From the NCBI GenBank assembly GCA_025677825.1, contig JAIXMO010000029.1, forward strand, positions 310,001-374,000: a DNA stretch of 64,000 nucleotides. The letters are read 5' to 3'. The position numbers and the translations under genes are program-made. Within the stretch, counting starts at the first letter, position 1; every line of letters starts with the position of its first letter. The notes beneath the pieces were generated by a model. That model saw only the letters and a program-made list of their open reading frames with translations. It ran no database searches and had not been told where the DNA came from. This document shows positions 43,844 to 53,419 of the stretch, piece after piece. The stretch is from Helicostylum pulchrum. Its lineage: Eukaryota > Mucoromycota > Mucoromycetes > Mucorales > Mucoraceae.

Positions 43844-45005
43844 GTTGCTTTTTTTTATTGGAAAAAAAGAGGGCAAGTGAAGAGAGAGTAAAAACGTTAA
43901 CTTTTTAAAGCGGTCACTCAGCGGTAATTAAACACAAAAGAGAAGATTTGAAAAGGGGACAAAGAAGACAGTTTTTTAAGTTTCGAAAAAATTATTTATT
44001 ACAAGGTTTTAAGACAACTTGAACATGATTTTAAAATGAGAAAGAAGCAGATCCATAGGACAGTTGGGTTACACTTCGTGTCGGTTCTCAATGCGGACGA
44101 GAGGGTACGATAATTATCCATTTGGGTAAAGATAGACTTCCTCTATACTAGTCAGTACTAAGGTAAAGCGGGTTAGGCCTTTTCGTTTCCAGGGTAGTAT
44201 TTTTAACATCAGGCAATGACGCCTAGACCATGATTTTCTCTCTAACAGCGGGAAAAGCTTTTCTCACAGTAAAACCATATACAAGTTCAGCCTTACGGTT
44301 GGGGGGGGGGGGGAGATAGAGGAGAGGGCCCAAAGAATAAAGAGTTTGAATAGATAGCGCCCGATAAGGATTTGTAGATGCCAGTAGAGTAAAGTCCTCC
44401 AAAGACAAAAGCTCAATAGTAAAAAAAAAAAAAACAAAGAGCCCATATATCTGCACGGTATTACGGTCGGGTAGACGTCAGTAGAGTAGAGTAGATAGCA
44501 TCCGATAAATATTTGTAGATAACAGTAGAGTAGCAACGAGATATTAGACGTTGATACAAGAGTAAGGTAGCAGAGAGTTTACCACGGGTGATGGGAACCT
44601 TGTAATAAAACCAGACATGGAGTTGGAGCGCCAGTTATTCTTGTAGTAGCAGTCAAATAGAGAAAGCTTGAACCAGTACTTGAGAAAAAGAGCAGTTGTA
44701 ATTGTAGAAGTGCTAGGAGAAACCAAGGGTACTTGTAATGAAAATATACACTTATAATAATAATGTCAGTACTTACCTTTCGATAGTTTTGAAAGCGCCA
44801 ACACCAGTGATTTTTTTTGTAGACAGAATACGCCCAAGGTCTTGTAGAGAAAATAAGCCAATTATACTAGCGCATTGGAGAGACCAAGTAGATTTACAGC
44901 CATGTTTCAGAGGTAAACTCACTTTATGTCTTGCTTCAGAAAAGGCACCATCATTTTGTATTTTTTTTTTAAAGAGAATAAAGAACAAAAATTACTTGAA
45001 AAATC
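43844..45005. other. Repeat-bearing spacer with G13 run and unclear minus-strand ORF
   Basis: A 48-bp unit, GATAGCRYCCGATAARKATT followed by TGTAGATRMCAGTAGAGTA, occurs twice in the same orientation (44353-44397 and 44491-44534). A G13 run lies at 44301-44313. A minus-strand frame (44950-44773: DGAFSEARHKVSLPLKHG, STWSLQCASIIGLFSLQDLG, ITGVGAFKTIER) ends exactly at a GTAAGT donor and could be an exon. No family recognised. Confidence 0.35.
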
Positions 45006-45012
45006 CCCTCCT

Positions 45013-45155
45013 TTTGTAGTTTTTGAGAAGCGAGAAAAATGTTCCCATGGCGTTCTTTTGACTGCTCTGGATTACTTAATAACCACTTGACTGTTTCCTT
45101 AAATATCTATGATTTTATCGAGGTTGTCAAGTAAACAAATCTGCACAAACCCCCC
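45013..45155 (-). promoter_or_regulatory. Inverted promoter-like module, copy A
   Basis: Its reverse complement matches 47952-48093 at roughly 90% by eye: CAAGTGGTTATTAAGTAATC, CCAGAGCAG, AAAAGAACGCCATGGGA, GCTTCTCAAAAACT. It ends with ACTACAAAAGG where copy B has CTATAAAAGG, a TATA-like element. The downstream sequences of the two copies are unrelated. A C12 run (45150-45161) abuts the distal end. Confidence 0.55.
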
Positions 45156-45161
45156 CCCCCC

Positions 45162-46057
45162 AAAAAAAAAAACTAGGGAATACTTTCGCTTGCTCTTTTT
45201 TTTTACACTTACACTAGTATTGTCTTCTTGTATCAAAACATAAATTATACTGGTGTTGTTGAGAGATAGGCAAAAGAATAAAAGCAGATATATAAAGATG
45301 AAAAAAGGGAAAAGGAAAAAAAAAGAAAAAAAAAAAACTACTAACTCTCTTGAACTTTTAGGTATGATACTTTTCTTTTAAAAAAGAGTCTTTCTCTAAT
45401 ACTTTCGTAGTTTCTAGATAAAAAAATGACATCTTGTGGTGTACGGTATCTCTTATTCTAACTATTCCTACGACGTTATCAAGTAAAATATGTTGGCTCT
45501 GCCGCTCTGATGATGATGTCTGAAAGCACTCTGGCGACTAAGATGGTCATCACCGGTCCAGTCCCTTTTGTTAAAAAGAAAGGGTTAGATTATAAGCGTA
45601 CTTGGTCCCCGACTAGCTTGGTTTTCAAGGGAAGCGTATTCTCTTCTGTCCTTAGCCTATCTTTGGGACTGTCTGAAAAAAAACATAATGACCAATAGGG
45701 TTCAAAGTTGAATGTCTACTCTTTACTTGACACCAGATTTAAGCCTTCCAAATTTTACTATTTTGCAGACACTGTTAAACAAAGCCTATACACATTGGTT
45801 TATTGAAGAAAAAAAAAGGGGGTTTTAATTTGAGCCTTGAGGAAATTACAACTATTTAATATGGAGAACATAATCTCCATATCAGTTTACCGAATAACTG
45901 GATCGAGAAATTGCAACTGTAGACAAATAAGTTACAAACGAAAAAATGTCGCTTACTTCAAAAAAAAATATGCTTTATGTTGAAAAATATTGAAGAAAAG
46001 GATTTTTTTTATATCATTTTGAAAGAAGAAGAAAAAAGGGAAAGGGAAAAAGAGTCT
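45162..46057. other. Intergenic, weak ORF at 45510-45698
   Basis: A 62-codon plus-strand frame (MMMSESTLATKMVITGPVPF onward) is compositionally plausible but short and unrecognised. No other feature was seen. Confidence 0.3.
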
Positions 46058-47455
46058 TTAACAACTGTATACTTTATGTGTAGCAATAATCTCCTTTCGA
46101 CATATCGCGTAATCTTTCAGTCTTACGACGCAAAGATCACAGTAGGCTAATAAAAAATGTTAAATTTAACCGGCAATAGTTCTAATTAAACACTTACCGA
46201 AATGAAAGCAAGGCACTAAGATATACTCAATGTCTCGACTATAGCACACTTTGCATTTTTTATATTCATACTGTTCCAACACTTTTTCTTTATATAATTC
46301 AAATTCTTTAGTTTGTTTTTCGTATTTTTGTGCCAATTCCAGCATTCCTGCTTCAATATTTGATACCCTTTCTTGGCCATTTATTCTAAGGAAAAGTTCT
46401 TGTTCTGATCGAAGATAAATTCCTTTTATCATATGGTTTGGCACACGCATTTTAAAGTTATTGATAAGTAGTTTCATATTTTGTTTGATACGAGATAAGG
46501 AGTGTTCAAGTGATAAAGCTTCCTCTTGTAACTCGTAAGAAGTTTTATTAGGTGCGAGAGAAGGTATAACTGGTGTAGGCTCAGAATAAGATGCAAATTT
46601 TTGGTTGGCTTCCATGATAGAGACTGGTACAACTGAATTATAGGTTGCGCTCGTAGTAGGCTCGGCAGACAACGTAGCTAACAAATTACTGCGGTGTTCG
46701 TTTTCAAAGTGCTCTAATCGAGCTCTCTGTTCTCGTTCACATACTTGCTAAGTCTCTACATCGACATGTGTATGCAACATATCTTCTGATTTAGCGAAGA
46801 ATACTTCTTTAGCATCAACGTAACAAGTACATCTTTCATCACGTTGTTTATGTAAATTCTTGCAGACAAAAAAAAAGCTGCAAAAATCACCATTCCTCTC
46901 CTCTTCTAGTTCAACAGGATAACCACAATAGCAGTTAGGTAATCTATGAGGCGGGGTCTTGTCATAATTATTAGTTAAATTGAATACGTTACAGAAAGTG
47001 TAATTATAAAGAGAACATGCACGAAGGTCAGTGATCTCAACATGAATTGTAGAACCAGAATCAATATATGATCTCATTCTATCCCAAGAAATTTTATGAA
47101 CATGAAATCCACAAGTGGTTTCTCTTCCGTACCTATAATGATTATCGACATCATAACTGACGCAGTCAAATATAGGACCATATTCTAAAGTATAACTGAT
47201 ATGGGATATCTGTTTACAAAAACATAGTGGATGATCAGATAAAAAAGGTTCTAATTGCTCAGTACTGGATTGAATATTGTATGTTTGCATATTAATCGTA
47301 ACAGGAAGAGAATTTAGTGGTGCTGTAGGTGGTACTAAATCATGTATCACGTTTGGTGAATCTTGAGTGTCAGTAACGTGAATACGCGCGCTTTCTTCTT
47401 GAACCCAAGCTTGCCATCTGTTTGAAGCAGAGTCGTCACCTTGATTGTATTGCAT
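46058..47455 (-). CDS. RING-finger protein with an in-frame TAG at codon 236
   Basis: Two exons (47455-46198, 46146-46058) give 448 codons in one frame, interrupted by a single TAG at 46748-46750. The frame continues with VCEREQRARLEHFENEH for 180 more codons. N-terminal region: Cys/His-rich (HPLCFCKQISH, ETTCGFHVHKISWDRM, LPNCYCGYPVELEEERNGDF, ERCTCYVD). C-terminal region: coiled coil (LAQKYEKQTKEFELYKEKVL), then a RING (CKVCYSRDIEYILVPCFHF, AYCDLCVVRLKDYAICRKEI) of the type at the C-terminus of IAP- and MEX3-like ligases. The penultimate Zn ligand is Tyr (DYAIC) instead of Cys. Either a recently inactivated gene or stop-codon readthrough. Without readthrough the product is a 235-residue protein without RING. 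No orthologue name given. Confidence 0.6.
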
Positions 47456-47951
47456 TTCTTTTTAAAAAAAAACAAACTGAAAAATGAAAAGGAAAAGAGA
47501 AGAAAAAGGAAGAAAAAAAATACTTTATATGGTCAGCGATTGATTAATTAATAGGAAAAAACATTGTCCCGCGACCCACTGTGTAAAGTTGGATCTCGTC
47601 AAAAAATCTAGTATAAATATACATATCACATGCATTGTAGAAAAAACAGAAGTGTGTAGATTTGATACTTGCGAGCATAAACGAATTCAGAACTTTCAAA
47701 GTAAGTATGAAAAAAAGCTTATTGTTTTGAAGACATTTTTTTTAAAAAAAAAATTGTATATATCTCACAGATTAACATATCTTGCATAAATCCTTCTTCG
47801 TAAATTCATGCCGTTACGCTGCTCTCCCATTAACAAGCTACAATATTGCTCTTATCAGATATACGCCAATTAAGACTGTTAAAGAGCTTTATTAAATAAC
47901 ATCTTTATGTTTTTATGTTTTTATGCTTTATTTTTTAGAAAGGCCCCGTCT
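47456..47951. other. Intergenic, no gene seen
   Basis: The leader of the RING gene (pyrimidine-rich on its strand) lies at 47456-47520. The rest is unannotated. Confidence 0.4.
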
Positions 47952-48093
47952 TGCACATTTGTTTATTTGACAACCTCTATGAAATCATAGGTATTTAAGA
48001 AAACAGTCAAGTGGTTATTAAGTAATCCAGAGCAGCCAAAAGAACGCCATGGGAGCATTTTTCTTGCTTCTCAAAAACTATAAAAGGGGCGAA
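47952..48093 (+). promoter_or_regulatory. Inverted promoter-like module, copy B, with TATA box
   Basis: Reverse-complement partner of 45013-45155. CTATAAAAGG at 48078-48087 is followed by a 60-bp CT-rich leader and an ATG at 48160, the normal layout of a fungal core promoter. Confidence 0.55.
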
Positions 48094-48159
48094 TTTTTTC
48101 TCTTTTTCTTTTTTCTTCATTTTTTTTCTTTTTTCTTTTTTCTTTAGATTCACTTAATA

Positions 48160-48273
48160 TGTCAGACTTAATAGATAAATACGCACCCGGTTTAGAGTCT
48201 TTCAAACTTTCCGAATTCATTGAAGGCGAGGACACTCGCACGGATATACTTCTAGAAAACGGGACGCAAGGCT
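48160..48273 (+). pseudogene. Truncated ORF at the start of a chimaeric insert
   Basis: MSDLIDKYAPGLESFKLSEF, IEGEDTRTDILLENGTQG, then a stop. The last codons are translated from a fragment of 18S rRNA sequence (48265-48294), so the original gene or element ORF was cut off here. Confidence 0.4.
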
Positions 48274-48294
48274 GAAACTTAAAGGAATTGACGG
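48265..48294 (+). rRNA. 30-nt fragment of 18S rRNA gene
   Basis: CGCAAGGCTGAAACTTAAAG followed by GAATTGACGG is identical to the universally conserved 18S rRNA segment used as a priming site. Neighbouring bases on both sides (GGGA before, TATTTAG after) no longer match rDNA. It is a fragment, not a functional gene. Confidence 0.8.
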
Positions 48295-48351
48295 TATTTA
48301 GAGGGTTTCACTGACGAAAAGCAAACATGAAGCTGAGAGGAGACTTTGTGA

Positions 48352-48810
48352 GTGACAGAAAAATATTTGATTGTAAAAATGGAATACGACAGAGAAATAA
48401 ACTGGAAAAGTATTAGGCAGTACTGGGGCTCTGTTTGCAGCCAATATGCAGTAGATAAGGTTAAAAATGTAAAGATAGACATCTTTGACCTCATTTTTTT
48501 TATTAACAAAATGCATACCCTGTTTAGTTCACAAATGATAATAATGTCGTTGATTGGGACAATTTGCCCGATAAAATAATCAAAATGCAAACGAAGAGAC
48601 AAAGAAACGATATTCATAATCAAGCTAGACAAAATATCTACAACTTACACTCTTCTACAAGTACAGAAGTATCAGCTGAAATTATGTCACCTTTTTTTTA
48701 CAAAATTCAATCACTGATAAAGTATTTACTATAAGATCATGTATCAGAGAATATAGAAGAGCTGTCACTTATGTTAGCGACATCCATTTACAGAAGTATG
48801 TCTTTTTTTA
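48352..48810 (+). pseudogene. Copy 1 of dispersed gene family (5' part), plus strand
   Basis: It reads MEYDREINWKSIRQYWGSVC and VDKVKNVKIDIFDLI. An intron-like gap ends in TTTAG, then FTNDNNVVDWDNLPDKIIKM, QTKRQRNDIHNQARQNIYNL, HSSTSTEVSAE, and after frame loss REYRRAVTYVSDIHLQ. The same series is found in opposite orientation at 52075-51310, in two frames there too. Both copies are damaged. Function unknown. Confidence 0.5.
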
Positions 48811-49514
48811 CAGAATACATGCTATAGTTTTTGAGGATATTTTGTTATTACAGTGTATTATGTTATGGAAAAATGAATAATAAAAAATGACCTTATTTTT
48901 ATGATTAATTAAAAATTTTTAGCATCTTTATTATGACAAGGGTGTATTAAATCTTGCATGTGTTACTCTATATAAAGTAATCGTACCTAATTATCTCAGC
49001 TATCAATAATGTATCACATCATTTTTTATAAAGTTATTTTCTCTACCTTAGCTGTTATCCCGAAAGGCTCTTTCGAAAAGACCCCCGTTTTGGGTCCTGT
49101 GATCGTGGCACAAATTCATCAAGATATATCCGCTCAAATTCAAACGATTTAGAAGGTTAACCCTCGCCAACAAAGTATTGATTTGACATCGGTTTAATTA
49201 TTAACACGATCACTATTAAAAAATATGAATGCCTCTTTTTTGCGGGAATAAAAGACTTCAAAGCAATAGTTTAAAGACATGTAGCATGAATGGGGTGTTT
49301 TACTTCCCAAAAAATATTAAGAAATGTTTCCCTAAAATGCGTTTGATTCTATTCTTTATTTTATAACTTGTAAATGCTCATGAATTTTTTAGCGCCACGT
49401 TTTAAAAATGAGGTGTATCACTTTAGAGGTTTTATCATTACTTGTTTTAAGATATACAATGTATTTTTATATTAAAACTATCTTAAATCATCATTATGAA
49501 TACTTCTATAAAAA
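48811..49514. other. Intergenic spacer between inverted family copies
   Basis: AT-rich, no gene recognised. A fragment near 49070-49155 (GGTCCTGTGATCGTGGCACA) has a protein-like frame of about 25 residues only. Confidence 0.35.
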
Positions 49515-49980
49515 AAAAGTATCTGTTTCAAAATCAACACTACTAGTAGCCTCGCCCATCACCACAATAAAACTACGTTTCAATCATACACGAGCTAAAC
49601 ATAATAATCATCTTTTACCTTATGAGAAATATTTACTGCCTTCAGTAACAGAAGTTTCGATATCCTTGAATACATTTACATTCACTTCATTTAAGGTTAA
49701 ATCTGATACAACCGAATCCAAGTCTTTGCTATGCAAGAGCTGAACGAGACGTAGTGCCGTGAATATATCATCATCAGTGAATCGATAAAAATGATCTATA
49801 TTCGAACGAAAAGAACCAGAAAAGAACGTAGGATCTTGAGGATTAATTGTCAACTTGTATAAATCTTCTTTTCCAAGGTATTTAATATCAATACCGTCAA
49901 TAAAAATAGAGCCTCTTCTAGCTTCTACAAATCTAAAGAATAATAATGCAAGGGTAGATATATCACTACCAGTTCCGCCT
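49515..49980 (-). pseudogene. ABC transporter (ABCC-type) C-terminal nucleotide-binding domain, decayed
   Basis: The minus strand reads from Walker A to Walker B: GGTGSDISTLALLFFRFVEA, GSIFIDGIDIKYLGKEDL, LTINPQDPTFFSGSFRSNID, FTDDDIFTALRLVQL, TSVTEGSKYFS-stop-GKR-stop-LLCLARV-stop, LKRSFIVVMGEATSSVDFET. The consensus would be G-R-T-G-S-G-K-S-T in Walker A, so the essential Lys is replaced by Ile. Three stops disrupt the signature region, and Asp before the catalytic Glu is Gly. The similarity to MRP/YBT-type NBD2 is unmistakable. Upstream sequence (above 49980) is unrelated, so only this 3' piece was captured. Confidence 0.85.
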
Positions 49981-49984
49981 TACA

Positions 49985-52075
49985 TGTGAAAAACAAGATA
50001 CACATATATATTGCAGCGACTAGACTAAAGGCGAATTGCATACGATTGAATATAATAGCAACATGATAGCTAATTTTTATTTTTGATAATATAATGATAA
50101 AGGGTAATATAATGATAATTGCAAAACCTAATTTTTTTTGGTAGTGTTTGCGCTTTTTTGGAGATACAGAAGGGTTGGAAAATGTGGATTTGTCACTATC
50201 TGAGGAAGAACTTGATTCATAATCATTACTTTTTAAAAACGATTCAAGTTCACTTGAAGAATTATTCAATAATTCGCTTAAAAGAAATAACTTGGAAATA
50301 AAGGTTGGCAAATTCGAGGAGAATAATGCTGGCTTGATAGGAATGTCGATACAAATATATCTCACATTGGCATTGATAACGAGTAAACATATACTTGATC
50401 ATAATATACATGTATACCAAATAACTTAATAGGAGAAGCAGATTGGAAACAAGAGGGGTCTTTCATAGACATAATGCGTTTGAACATATACTTTAAATTT
50501 TTTGCTATTTTGTTTCTATCGCCTTTGTAATAATTATAGTTGCACCAAGGCTTTTTAATTATGGCAATCCAAACTTTTTCTTGATTTTTCGGCAAAAAAC
50601 ACCGTGAAATTAAATAATTGACAAAATTTAACATATTTGAAAATTAAATTCGTGAGAATTGACAATGTTTCTGTTAAAAACGAAAATTATCTTGTGGCCG
50701 TCCACGAAGTTTGAGAAGCCTTGGTGTTGATAGAAGCAGAATCGGGCGAGCCAGAAACTTCGAGAAGTGAGAAAACTACATCAACATCTGTATTTTTTAT
50801 AATTCCATCAATATTAGGTTCAGGTAATCTAGTATCGTCTTCTGTTAAAGCACTATTCTCGTAATCTTTAACTAAAACCAATTTCTGTTCACCAGGCTTA
50901 AAGACTAATTTCGACTTGTATGGTTTTAAGATAAGATCAATGACGGGTATGACGAATCTAGTAGTAAATTCATTTTCTGTTATTTCTTCTCGAATCCAAC
51001 ATTTTAAACGTCCATTATTTGTAACATCTCTAAATACTTTTGTTATTTTTACAATGATTTTCTTCATGTTTTTGTTGTCTAATTTGTCTTTTCGGATATT
51101 TGATTTTTCGTTTTTTAATAGACTCTTCATATTATCAATCGTAGCGAATAACTTTTTTGAGTAATGCTTGGTTGTAGGATGAAACCTTAAAAAATCGTCC
51201 ATGTAAACTTTTAATTCTTCATATTCATTTTGAAAAACGACTCTAGTCGCACACTATCCATTTTAACTAAATCGATAATTCCGTAGTATAATAGGTCTTG
51301 CAAATGTATTTCGCTAACATAAGGGGCCATTCTTCTATATTCTCTGATATTATGACCTTATAACAAATAAGTTATCAGTGATTGAATTTTGTAAAAAAGG
51401 TGACACAGTTTCAGCTGATACTTCTTTACTTGTAGACGAGTGCAAGTTGTAGATATTTTGTCTAGCTTGATTATGAATGTCGTTTCTTTGTCTCTTCGTT
51501 TTCATTTCAATTATTTTATTGGACAAATTGTCCCAATCAACGACATTATTGTCATTTGTGAACTAAACAGGGTATGCATTTTGTTAATAAAAAAATGAGG
51601 TCGAAGATGTCTATCTTTACATTTTTATCCTTATCTACTGCATGCTTGTCGTGATCTGGGATATAATTATTAAAATTAACTAAACACACTTACATCATAG
51701 TCAAAGACTAGTATATTAAACGAAGCTAAGTAATATAAACTAAAAGTCTATCGTATAAATTACATTATATCATTTTATGATGTAAAAACACTAATAAATA
51801 TAGCTTACTAAAAATACCTAGTGTCTCTTTGGTAAATGGTATAAATACAACCTTAGAACAGGGTTCTTATAATCCTTAGATCTGTTTTTATATAATAAAA
51901 CACTTTAATCCAGTCTCACAGTATTTATACTTGACCCTCTCTTTTATTCTATATATCTTTTATTCTACCCCTATTTACCACAATACTGGCTGCAAACAGA
52001 GCCCCAGTACTGCTTAATGACTCTCCAGTTTACGTCTTTGTCGTAATCCATTTTTATAATTGAATCTTTTTCGCC
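49985..52075 (-). pseudogene. Copy 2 of dispersed gene family (near full length), minus strand, LTR-interrupted
   Basis: From 52075 down: NWK-like start, YWGSVCSQY, [solo LTR 51982-51647], FTNDNNVVDWDNLSNKIIEM, QRNDIHNQARQNIYNLHSST, REYRRMAPYVSEIHLQDLLY, YGIIDLVKMDSVRLES. After a frameshift come FQNEYEELKVYMDDFLRFHP and IREEITENEFTTRFVIPVID. Then RLPEPNIDGIIKNTDVDVVF followed by SLLEVSGSP (50687-51202), GDRNKIAKNLKYMFKRIMSM and IKLFGIHVYYDQVYVYSLSM (50634-50362), and CIDIPIKPALFSSNLPTFIS (50365 down). The PD-like / LLEVSG stretch could suggest a PD-(D/E)XK-type fold, which is inference only. Frame changes mark it as dead or heavily intron-split. It is a family I cannot name. Confidence 0.5.
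51647..51982 (-). mobile_element. Solo LTR, 336 bp, with 5-bp target-site duplication
   Basis: Comparison with the uninterrupted copy (near 48440) shows a precise insertion. The inserted segment begins TGTCG and ends CCACA on the plus strand (TG...CA). It is flanked by ATGCT (51642-51646) and ATACT (51983-51987), a 5-bp duplication with one mismatch. The uninterrupted copy has one ATATTGG-type site. There is no internal coding, so it is a solo LTR produced by LTR-LTR recombination. The transcription-like orientation cannot be proven. Minus is chosen to match the host pseudogene. Confidence 0.7.
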
Positions 52076-52300
52076 TTCAAAGATAAAAAGGAAGGTTAGC
52101 TAAATTGTGCAGCCGTGCGAGGGAGGTACAGAAACTTATTTCTAGTATACCTTGGATCAACATGCCTAGGCTGAAATCTGGTATTTCCCTTAAAGTAAAC
52201 CTTGATAATGACATAGTCAATTTACACGGTCAAATAAAAAAGTATGGCGTATTACTTTTCACTTACCTTTATGAATGGAGGTTACTCCAATAAGTAGCAA

Positions 52301-52338
52301 TCCTTGATAGTCTAGTGGTTAGGAATTGCCACCATCAC
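52301..52338 (+). tRNA. 5' half of tRNA-Glu, truncated
   Basis: TCCTTGATAGTCTAGTGGTT followed by AGGAATTGCC matches the acceptor, D-arm and box A of eukaryotic tRNA-Glu. The anticodon region is degenerate, and no T-arm (GGTTCGA) or 3' acceptor complement follows. It is not functional as a tRNA. It could be a SINE head or a retroposed tRNA fragment. Confidence 0.65.
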
Positions 52339-53419
52339 CTACTCTAAGAGAACCCACTTTGGTTTGTATGAACATAAAAAGTAAAAAATAAAGTAAAGAA
52401 AAAAGAAAAAGACAAATACATTTTTTTTGTATTAAACCACAAAAAAAAAAAGTGATAAAAAAGAATGATAAAATAGGGGGACCGTGTGATCTATTTACGT
52501 GTTGTTCCAACTTGATTCAAACAAGTTTCCTTTCTATGTGGATAAACAAAGGTTGAACGTGTAAATAGAACGTAAAAAATGAAAGTGATTACACTCCCAA
52601 CACGGCTACGTTCTCACTGTAAAAAAAATCGATTACCACTGCGAATTAAGTCACCTATCAAACAGCTTTCATATCATGCACCTGATAGCGTAGTACAAAC
52701 GCATTTATAGAATTATACCTGCTATGTTCAGCTTGTGATATTGCTGAGGATATTCGTGTTGTACTTAACATTCAACATAAATTTACGATGGACTCCAATG
52801 AGCATTTTATATTTATATTTTAATAAAAAAAAGGCTACAACTCCTTAATTGACATATGATAGATTTACTTTTTTTTTCGCGTCATACAAAAAAAAATACA
52901 GTAATTACGCAATTGCCAAGTGTCACCAATAACTTAAAGTAGATATAAAAACATTACTACGATCTCGCAAAAAATAATGGAATGTTTTTAATTGGCAGGC
53001 GGCTCTTTTTTTACGCACACTAATACGGTTGTTGGCACGCCTTTTTTTCTTTTTGTAAATAAATGATCGGCTAAATATGGTTTACTTAAAAAAATAAATA
53101 ATGAACCATGAATTGCTTCTTATAAGTCTCGACAAAAGATATTAGCCCGAAAGAAAGGGTTTAGAATCGTAACTCTAAGAAAAAATATGGTTATTGTTTG
53201 CTAAATTATAGAGAAATACAAAAACTCTTGATCTACGGGGTACAAGGTTGTTTTGTGTTACTGTTGGGCTCAGCCTTGAGACGCTTCATTGTGATATACT
53301 CCAGTCATATGTTTATATTGTTAGTCTATGAGAAGATTCGTGTTGCAAATAAATAAATATAACTACGTGTATATAAAAAAAAGGTACCGTGTCTTCAAGA
53401 AATTTTTATTAACTATAGT
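52339..53419. other. Intergenic with repeat copy (52450-52580), no gene seen
   Basis: 52450-52580 holds the second copy of the dispersed repeat also found at 5145-5365. No other supported feature. Confidence 0.4.

Noticed and set aside
46738..46749. 12-nt GT..AG intron removing the in-frame TAG of the RING gene
   Set aside because: Far below any plausible spliceosomal intron length; kept as an internal stop.
48279..48632. Minus-strand 117-codon ORF
   Set aside because: It is the antisense of the 18S fragment and of the dispersed-family copy read on the plus strand.
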